DNA from: Acridotheres tristis
Taxonomy: Eukaryota > Chordata > Aves > Passeriformes > Sturnidae
Reading direction: 5' to 3'
Assembly: GCA_037013685.1 (NCBI GenBank)
Contig: CM072885.1
Location: 67,063,785-67,127,784, forward strand
DNA length: 64,000 nucleotides
This document shows positions 55,001 to 64,000 of this stretch, one piece after another. The translations under genes were made by a program, and so were the position numbers. The notes beneath the pieces are model-generated. The model saw nothing but the letters and a program-made list of their open reading frames with translations. It ran no database searches and was not told where the DNA came from. How positions within the stretch are numbered: position 1 is the stretch's first letter; every line of letters begins with the position of its first letter.

Positions 55001-58000
55001 TCCCCAGGGGAGTATAGCAAACCATACCTCCCACTGAGCTTTCCTACACATATGCTAATAAGATGCTATTAGTGCCACCTTCTTCCCCAGAGAGTAGGAT
55101 GGAATAATGATTTTGGGAAATAGGCATTTCTGGCTTCTTCCCTGGCTCTGACTTTCTTCTTCCAGTCGTTTTTACCAGCTCGGTTGCTATTTCTGGGTGT
55201 CTGTAATGCTAAAATTGAAATGATAACACTTCCCTACCTGACAGGCTGGAGGCGAGAAGTGGTTGTAAGGATTAGTTACCTAAGGGCCATAGCATGCCAA
55301 ATGTTATTAATAATGCAAAGCAAGAAATGTTCTGAAAGAGAAATTAAATTCTTGCTTTTTGCCTCAAAGGAGAGGTTTACCAGAACACCATAAAGACCCT
55401 GATTTCTAGTCAGGTGGATTAGCTGATGTCTTATGGCATTACAGATGTACATGAAACAGTGGGAGAGTGGCAGGCCTTGAAGTGTCTCCCACATCTGGGT
55501 CACTCTGCAGTGCTCAGCACATCACTGAATGAGAGCAGGTGACTCCTGCCAAAAGGTTCCTAGCTTGTTTTCTTAATTTACTCAGATAATTACACACATC
55601 TTTCATTTTTAAGACTATCTCCTAGAAGGGCCAGTAGAAGTGTGAGAGGAAAAGACTTGTACTTCTGTGCAGTGTAGGGGTAAAGCAGAGATAAGAGCAG
55701 GAAAGAACAGTAAAGGACAGAGAAGGAGCCAGTGACTATGTAGTGTGAGATAGAGGGGAAAGGACAGTGCAAAAAAGAGAAGGAAGGACAGATTTGGTAG
55801 CACAAGCTAAAAATAATCAGTCAAGGGAGTGAAAATTGGTTGCAGAGGATGGAGTGTCAAAGTGCAGGAGACAGCAAGGAAGAGTGAGTCAGGGAATAAA
55901 GAGGAGAGGAAGAAAATGCGTTTATTATCTCTTTTTATCTGACAGTGCTGAAAGTGGTGTAAAACAGCAATTACCCTGCTTCATGCAAGTCTCTGCTTAA
56001 AAAGTGGTAAGGACATGAATATGATTTCTGACGAGAGATAGTCCCCCTGTTCTGCCATGGCTTCTGTGCTGGAGCAGTTCCTGCTTCTCTGCTGGTTTTC
56101 CTCTCACACCTGAGCTGCTAGCATGCCCATCACCTCCCTGATCGTATCATGCAACATTTAGAGGGTTATCCATGCTGCCCTTATCCATGCCAGAAAGGGC
56201 AGCACAGCAAGCACAGGAAGTGCTCATAGGAAGCACCTAGGAGAGGGTTGCTTGATTAATTGTTTCTGGTCATTTAAAGAACACCAAAACGTACATGCTA
56301 CATGTTACATCTCTGTTTAGGCAACATCTGGCAGCATAAGGGATTGAGTTTGTGCCTCTGAGCCACTTCCTTCAGCACTGACACCTGCGCACCTTGGGGG
56401 ATTTCTCTGGACAAAATCTCGTTTTGCTGTGCTGCAGCCCTGCTCCCTGTCATGCTCATTAACACTCTGCAAGAGGTACCATGCACTGCCACGTCCCTGT
56501 TGGAGCTGGTGCAACCATCTGTGGTCCTTGTGTTTGCCACTGCTGAAAGTAGGCAGGGCAGTGCCAGCCACCAGCTTCACTCCTCCCAAAGTCACTGGTG
56601 AATTGGAAGAGTGCAGCACACAAGCTCCAACCGGGAAATAGCAGGGAAAAATTATTTGATATCCTGGCAGGAGTTAATTAGTCCTAGAAGCTGGTCTGGG
56701 GTTATTTTCTCTCTTTCACCCCAGAAGCCACTTCTAGAGCAATTCCTTGTGTCCCTGGCCCATTGCTTATGATGGGATTAGAAAGGGTGGATTCCTCTAC
56801 CAACCCACTGGTTTAGCTCTGGGAAGTCAGTCTCTGATTCCTTCATTTCTCTTCCATCACTCCAGCAAAGCAATGCAACCATCTGGGCCTTCTGAAAGTG
56901 GGTCCCTGTTCCTTCTTTTTCAGTTGGATAGGCTTTGACCTTTGTTGGATGGAGATAGTGGTATAGTAGAAATATGGTGTTGGCTGTAGGGTCCAGCTGC
57001 TGATTCTGTAATTTTATTTAATTTTCAAGGATGAGGAGTTTTAGCTTATGTTCAGCCCAGAGATAATGGATGTCAATCACTACCACTTGATAAGCTGGAC
57101 AGATTGTTGCTATCAGATCCACTCATTTTAAACCATGCTGATAACATAGCTTGCTGACAACCAGAATACCAGGGAACTGGGATCATAAAAAAGAATTACC
57201 TTCCTAGAAATGTGCTGGAAGGAGAGGCAGTGTGCAGGCTTGATTTTAGTCTCGAGTTCCGGATTTCATCACTGATGCCTGCTGATGTGGCTGTGTGCAA
57301 TCCATGTAACTGCAGCACCTCAGCTGTTTTCTGTAGAATTGGAATAGATGCTGCTTCCCTGATTGATGTTATTACCACGGTACTTAAATACTGTGTAAAT
57401 GAAGGTCCTGTAAATAATGCAGAAGTGTAGATGAACATAAGTGGGGAAGGATGAGTAGAATGAAAAGTTCAACCTGAAGCAAGATTCCAGTCTGCTGAGT
57501 GAACATATATGGGAAAGTCCATAAACTGTAGTTATTTTCTGAGTAGAGCTAGTTGATTAGACAGAAGTCTTTAGCACTAAATATTAAATGTTTATGAAGT
57601 TGGTTCAGTTTAATTTTCTGACATTTGAGTTATTATCAAATAAATGTGTCTAAAATGCCTTGGGTTCAAACCCTGTATCTTAACTCTGTGTTTTGATCTA
57701 GGCCTGCTTCTGAGTAGTAGTGACTGAATTCTACTGTCAGGTACATAAGCACAGCTCTCTAGGATGTTGATCAGAACTGGAGCTGGAGAGCTGAATTTGC
57801 TTGAAATATTTCAATATCTAAGTATCTAAACAATTTGCTGTAAACTTGCTTAACATATTTTTCATAGTGGCAGACTTGTAAAAATAACATTTTAAAAGTC
57901 TGTTCTTGTTTTGCTGAATAGAAACAGTATTTAATGATAAGACACTATTTTTCTGCTGAGGGAACTCAAAGACTGAAGAACTTTAATACTCTGTAGTTTC

Positions 58001-58821
58001 CAGGACTGCACTAACTTCAAGTTCAAGTTGTAGCTGTGCTTATGGCACGGGCAGGGGGTGTGATGAGCCTTGTCCTGTGTGCAGGGGGGAGCTCTGTGGT
58101 CTCAAAGCCTGCCAAGACTCAGCAGAGAGCTGCAGTTATTCAGGATGTTGCAGCAGAGAGAGCCCAGCTATGACCCTGTGAGAAACAACCACAGCTCATC
58201 ACACAGAGGCAGTGCATGAATCCTGACAATGGGAAGCATCCTCTGAGAAAGCTTCCAGTGGCACACCAAGAAGAGATCCAAGTTTTGCTGCTTTCATGTT
58301 TCACTGCAGGATCTGCCATTTCATTGAAAACTTCCCTAAAGGGAAGCTGGAAAAATCTAGCTGTGAATATAAAGGCAGAAGCAAGTGCTTAACCAGGGGC
58401 AGTCCTATGTGAGTGTGATCTGAGTATAGTCTGTGAACAGCACCCAAATACTCTTGATGCTGTGATTTTAGGCGTGATTGTTTCAGGATATAATTGCACC
58501 AACTCTTTCAAGAAGAGATGATGTTTTTAGGAAGAGGCCATGTGTCTCCCTTGGGGAAGGGGTTTGTGTGCCTGACTGCACCTTGGTACTTCTACCTGTT
58601 TTGCTCTAAAAAGCTGCATTTTTCCATCAAAGCTCTTATTGTGCTTTTGCTGTCACTTCAGGAAATCCAAGGAACAGACAGGTAGTGATACTTAGGTATG
58701 GACAGAGCAGAAACCAAACTGGAATTACATTGGCATTTAAGGCTTTGGAAGAGCAGGGAAATAGAGATGTGTTTATCAACTCTTCAAGGGAGAAAAGAAA
58801 CAACAGAGGTAGCAGCACTGG

Positions 58822-58844
58822 TTTTTTTTTTTTTTTTTTCCCCC
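58822..58844. repeat. T18C5 homopolymer run
   Basis: Eighteen T followed by five C. It might be the reverse poly(A) tail of a small retro-insertion, but the bases to the right resemble no gene or SINE I recognise and no target duplication was found. It is probably length-variable. Confidence 0.7.
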
Positions 58845-61800
58845 ACAAGTTGTGAAAGAGCAAAAATAAGAGACAGTTTAATCCCAGTGGTAAACTGCTA
58901 GCATATTTTTCAGTCTGATTTCTTACCTAGATGAATGTAATAAACAGTGGTAGTACAAATGCAGCTCTTGAGACTGAATTTTGGATTATGGCTGGACAGC
59001 TGGAGAGAAAAGCTCTAAAGAGCAGCTTTGTGGCCCCTAGTGAAATTCTGGCTTTTGGATGGAAAGGGAACTTTGAAACACCTGGATAAATGACTGTGAA
59101 AGAGCTAATAAGTGGAGCCAGATTTTTGGCATGAAAACTAAGATTTCACTTTGCTTTTTGCTTTGTTTTCTTTTAATATTTTTTATATTTGTCAATTTTC
59201 TTGAGGGATATAAATATCATTCCCATCCTTTGCCATTAAGCCATGAAGTATATGTAGGACAGAGACACATATGACTGTCACTTAAAATGTTTTTCCATAA
59301 CTCTTTGTTTCCAATAGGTATGACATTAACGTGGCTTTAATACCATATTTGAAACACCTGCACAATGTTGGATAATATCTCCTCTGCCCTGGGAATTGGT
59401 TTGCTTTTTTTTTTTGTTTTTCAGTTAGCAGATGCTCCCTCTGCTTGTTTTGGAGCTGGAAAAGATAACACAACATAGGACCTACATAAACAGAGAAAAT
59501 TACTCTTTCAACATTTCTTGGCAGCAGTTGTAGATTAGATGCACATGAATGTCCCCTCACAGATGTAGAGGTGATATTAAACTGAGAAGTCATGTGATAC
59601 CAATTAAATACATGTGTCAGCTGGCTTCTGTTCAGTAATTTATTTTTTCTGAGGGTACTCCACATCTTAAAAAAATTAAATACTGACACTAAAAAAAAAA
59701 TCATCTTGGCAGACTAAAGATTCCTTTTCTACCATCCTACCATGATATTTTTCTTTTTTTTCTGCCAGGTGTTAACATGGTCTAGAATGGTCATCATTTT
59801 GTGCTTGATCCTTTGGACAAAATGATAGGATGTGGTGAAAGTCAGGTAACTTGCAGTCATGCAAAGCTTGAGATGGGAGCTGTGTGTTGGAAGTCACCCT
59901 CTTTTTCCTGTGGGAAAATCTCTCCTACAGCTTTCACAAGGTCTGAGATAAGACTGAAGTTATTTTTAGGTATGAGAGCTCTTTTTATGTTTTTTTTATT
60001 TTCTTCCCCCCCCAGTTTTTAACAGCTCTCCCTGAGCCCTCTGTGCTTGGGGTGGTTGTAACTGAGGCACCTGGTGCTTGTGCTGAAAAAATGAGTAACA
60101 CAGACCTGGCAGCACCTTAGAAAGCTCTTTGTATTCTTCTAAAAAGACCTTTTTTATCGTGGAGCACATAGAGAATATATGGTAGTATAAAAGTTTTGGA
60201 AGCAGGCTATGAAGTGTACTCCATGTGGAACAGAGACACTGCAGTTCATGGTGTTGTCACCCGAAGTGCTGTGATGTGCATGTTTCTATCTGTAGTGTGC
60301 TGTTTCCTCCACTTCTTCCTCTCTGCCATCTCCTCACCACTGCCAGACCAAACCTTGGGTGCCTTTACAGTCACTTGGGCCAGATAAATGATTCCCCTTC
60401 ATAAGGACCCACAGAGTGGGAAAAACATCCTTGTTTTTCTTCTGAATCAGTTTCCCAGCCCAGGTTATTGGAGAAGCTCACAGCCTGTGTGCTGTGACGT
60501 GGGGCAGTGGTGTGAGAGCAGGGGAAGGGGCTTGGCTGTGTCAGGCAGGGCTGCTTGTACACGTGGGTCTCTGAATTGGTGTTTTGCCATCTCTGCACAT
60601 GGTTTTTCTCTGGGATATCTAGTCAGATGAACAAGGGAAAAGGCATAAAGACCCATACCTGAATGTGACAGTTTTAAATTAAATGAAATATTGAGTCCAC
60701 GGAATGGAACCATTTTCAGTAAAGGATTATAGCCACTTACTCCCCCTAAACCAAGACATTTACTTTCATGCCTATGAACCAACAGGACACAAAAAAATCC
60801 CATTTAGCCTTCTGTGTAACCTCTGCCAGGCAGACAAATGAATTTAATCTTCTCCTTGAAGCCATGTCTGTTCCACACTTTCCTTTTCGACTATTAAATA
60901 TGAAGCGACATATGTACTTGAGGTTTTTTCCCATCTCTATCCTCCAACCTTCACAAGGGGTAAATCTACAGAGCCCTTTAGGGAAAGGTACTGCCCTCAT
61001 CCAGCATCATGTCCTTCCTCTGTGCCATGAGAGAAGGCTGTGGAAAGCTGTAGAACAGCAACTCCACCCTGTAGATCCTGCACATCTCTGGGTTGTCAGT
61101 GGCTGATCTGTGTCTTGTAGGCCACCAGGAGACTTGGTCCATAAATCTGAGTTGTGCTGAGGATAAATTCCTGACAAAACCTGTGGATATTCCATACTAC
61201 CTGTTATCTGTTGGGAGTCTTCTAACTATTTTGCTCTGGTGAGTGATACTGAAACAAGCTCTACCTGATTTAACTTGATAATATTCTTGCTGTCTACAGT
61301 GTTTCTCACTGAAGCTTTGAAATAATGTCAGCATTATGTATATGTGTGTCTATTAAACCCCTGTGTACATATATGCATTTGTTAATATGGCACATGTGTA
61401 TGCAAATGGAAGTGGAGGGACAATGTGTAATGAAAGTGCATCCAGAAGAGGATTTGCTTTATATTCTGTACTTTATTGCACTCTATAGATTTTTAGGCTA
61501 TTACTAAGAGGTGCTAGAGCCCTGAGCCTGATTTAAGCACCTTCTGAAACTGCTGTAAGCTCTAGCAATCTTTGCCACCATCCTCATCCTCCCTTTGGCA
61601 TTCTTTTTATAGCTTTGAGTAAGGAAGACAATAACTGTAATAAAAGTCTTTATAGCTTTCTCTTCTTCCTGCTCTGGCTGCAAACCTGTTGAGGCTCAGA
61701 GACTATATGGATTTTTTTCTAGCCTGTTGCTGGTTGTTGGCACCCTTGAAGTACATGAGGTTTTGCATCTCTTCTCAGCAGAATTCTCACAAAATGCAGG

Positions 61801-63399
61801 GAATCCTTATCCTAGAAGTCTATTGTATGTGAGAGCTCGTGTAGGATTTTCCATCTGCTAAGCCCAAGATCACATGGAGATGCTCACACAGTGTGTATGG
61901 GGATGCAGGTGAGGTCCTGTATGCACTAAGGGAATTTGATCAATCACATTCCTCCATCCATTTTAAGATTCTCTTGTCTCTGCCCCTTTCATTAAAGGGA
62001 CAAAAAAAGTATGGCTTCTTTAGAAGGTCCTTTAAGATGTTAGTTTAAGATTTTCCTTTTTAAGCATACACCTGTGCTGCCTGTTATTTCATGTTTGTCT
62101 TTTTGAGCGTCTTCAAATCTGAGTTACACAAATTTTTGACTGATGACTGTTTTACTGGCACGTGGATACTTGACATTGAAACAAAAACCACATCAGTGAG
62201 AAAATGAAGGTATCAATATATCAATGAGAGTGAAGAATGTGTATAAAGGGGTGAAGAGACAACCAATGCATCTCTACAGCCTTTTGTAGAGTCAAGTGGG
62301 CTCGCTCTTCTTACCCCTAAACTTGCTTGGAGCCATGTTTGGGCTGAGCATGGGCAAGGGTGGAAAGTAGCATCTACTTAGGAAAGATTCTTTAGACATA
62401 GGCAGGAAAAGGGTGAAATGTGGGGACAGAGTTAATTTTTTTGTTGCTGTTGTTTTTCTGGAGAATTAATACCCAAGTTGCAGATAACCAAAGAAAACTT
62501 TTCCTGATTTTGAGCCCTGGCTTTTTACCTTCACTGACTGCAGAAGTGGAGTTAATGTTACTTTGCTCTCTGGCTGGGAGGTCTGCTGGCCCACAGGAGG
62601 GCAGAGGCTGGAAGGGTTGGTGCTGAGCAGGCAGAGGTGTTTTCACAGCAACAGAGCTGGGCATCGTGCAGGCTGTAAAGGTTTGTGAGGCTTTCACCTC
62701 AGAGGCAGCAATGAGCTCCATTTGCTAATTGTGAGTCAGAATTCAGGCTTCTGTATGGAGGGAAATGGAGTCTCTAAGGCCATGTTAATTTGGGATTTAG
62801 TACCATTCCAGTAGCTTAAAATATCAGAACATAACGAAAGCATATGTGCACCCATTCATCCAGTATTGATCTTGATGAGGAAAAATAGTTCTGCAAAATC
62901 TTTGGAACCACCACTGTGTCCTAACACTACTTTGGCTGAATGAAATTTAGTAAGATGCACAAGTCTGCTTGCTTTTGCTTTTGCATGGTTGTCTTTCTGT
63001 GTACTGATGAGCTGTTTATACACGAGGTCTTTGTTCTATTTGCTGCTGGTTTATATTAACTCCCTGGTTCTTAATCTCAGATGAAGAAGGTGCTGGCCTT
63101 AGAAAAAAGATTTCTCCACAGTATGCGTGCAGTTCTAGAGCTTTGGATTGTGCATGTGATCCTTTAATCAGGACTGATTAGAGATGCCTTTAATGCTGTG
63201 CCACACTGCAGCACAAGATTTTATGGCAGGTGGGCTGTCAGAAGAGCATCACTTGCTACCTGGGGTAAACACAGTCTGCCCTATGCTGTCAGCTATTTCC
63301 ACCTCGTGTTGCTGCTCAAATTTGTCATTTGTCCTGGTCCCTGGGGGATCTCTGTGTGAAATGGAAGCTGTGTTTGCTTGGGTGCATGTCTGGTGAATT

Positions 63400-63840
63400 A
63401 TGTGAACGGGAAGGAGTAAGATCTTTTGGAAACCAGTTTTTTCTGGAGCCTCGAGCCACTGCTTATGGGAAAGGCAGGATTGTGTTACTGTTCATTCACA
63501 TCGGCGTTTTGCTCACGGTCCTGGGTGTCACTGCTCGTGTGACCAGCACAAATACAGCACGATGAGCCCCATTTCGGCTTTTTTTTTATTAGCCTGGCTT
63601 TTTACCGGAGTCATTCTGAAGGACCACGAGATGGCAGTGCACTTGCTCTGCTGCAGGCAGCACGCAAAAACCTTGCGAAGGGAAAATCGGTGCACTTGGC
63701 TCAGAGCGACTGCCTGTGTACCCCGTACTCACAGTACTGCAGCTTTAGAGTCAAGTGAAAACCCATCATCGTGCTTTACCCTGAAAGCTGGGAATGAATC
63801 TGCCCCTGGCAGGGCTTGTTGCGCTCTGTTTTTCTGCTGG
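63400..63840. promoter_or_regulatory. CpG-rich candidate regulatory element
   Basis: By eye there are about 17 CpG dinucleotides in 440 bases, whereas most of the window has long CpG-free stretches. It contains the CTCF-type site at 63624. No TATA box, start codon context or recognisable exon was found, so an enhancer or insulator is likelier than a promoter. It is near the window edge and may extend further. Confidence 0.4.
63624..63637 (+). promoter_or_regulatory. Candidate CTCF core binding site
   Basis: CCACGAGATGGCAG fits the CTCF core CCASYAGRKGGCRS at every position but one (G where C/T is commonest). It sits inside the most CpG-rich part of the window, which raises the chance that it is used. 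The orientation is forward on the + strand. This is a motif match only. Confidence 0.5.
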
Positions 63841-64000
63841 GGTACAGGTAGAGAGCTTTGCAGAGGGAAATTGAGAGGTGGCAAAGCTTGCTTTGATTAT
63901 TTGTTTCTTGTACTGCCTGGCCACCAGGCAATCCTGGCTAGAGAGAAGATGCTCCCTTCCTTCAACATTATTTCCAGGGCTGCCCCAGCAACATACAGAT

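Noticed and set aside
57663..57674. GGTTCAAACCC, similar to a tRNA B box
   Set aside because: There is no A box upstream and no cloverleaf can be formed, so it is not a tRNA gene or tRNA-derived SINE.
59282..59704. 140-codon open frame on the minus strand
   Set aside because: It contains low-complexity Lys/Phe runs from A/T tracts and resembles no known protein.
59985..60015. Very strong polypyrimidine tract plus AG, like a 3' splice site
   Set aside because: No plausible donor or open frame follows within a normal exon length.

Overview
This window looks like nuclear DNA from a bird, probably a songbird. The sequence is AT-leaning and CpG-poor, without operons or dense coding. It carries fragments of CR1 LINEs, the characteristic avian retrotransposon, including the conserved CR1 3' end at 14672-14820. 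It also carries two solo LTRs of one family (4063-4718 and 27940-28647) whose sequence I associate from memory with passerine endogenous retroviruses. The clade call is an inference, because no database could be searched.

Only one protein-coding segment can be supported. It is a 114-base internal exon on the + strand at 28762-28875, flanked by a good polypyrimidine tract plus AG and a perfect GTAAGT donor. It encodes part of the lumenal/extracellular loop of a claudin-like four-pass membrane protein and matches TMEM178B (transmembrane protein 178B). The rest of the window is therefore read as two very long introns of TMEM178B: at least 28.7 kb on the left and at least 35.1 kb on the right. 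Both continue beyond the window, so the first and last exons and the promoter are not here. Other open reading frames (up to 186 codons) have no recognisable family, overlap stops or antisense frames in non-coding-looking DNA, and are not called as genes.

Layout: 1530-1995 is a probable solo LTR with TATA box and poly(A)-like signal. 4063-4718 is a solo LTR next to a G-rich tract. CR1 3' fragments lie at 14672-14820, 22221-22420 and 45880-46290. 27940-28647 is a second copy of the 4063 LTR family with a perfect 5-base target duplication, ending 114 bases before the TMEM178B exon. 38481-38640 is an ancient MIR-like SINE in reverse orientation. Weaker LTR-like stretches lie near 36440-36860 and 54598-55000. 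The right edge (63400-63840) is unusually CpG-rich for this window and contains a good CTCF-type core site, so it is the best candidate for a regulatory element.

No new multi-gene system, CRISPR array, operon or RNA gene was found. The most testable new observations are the LTR sitting directly upstream of a coding exon, an 18-base frame-preserving candidate microexon at 45541-45558, candidate recursive splice sites in the long introns, and the CpG/CTCF element at the right edge.
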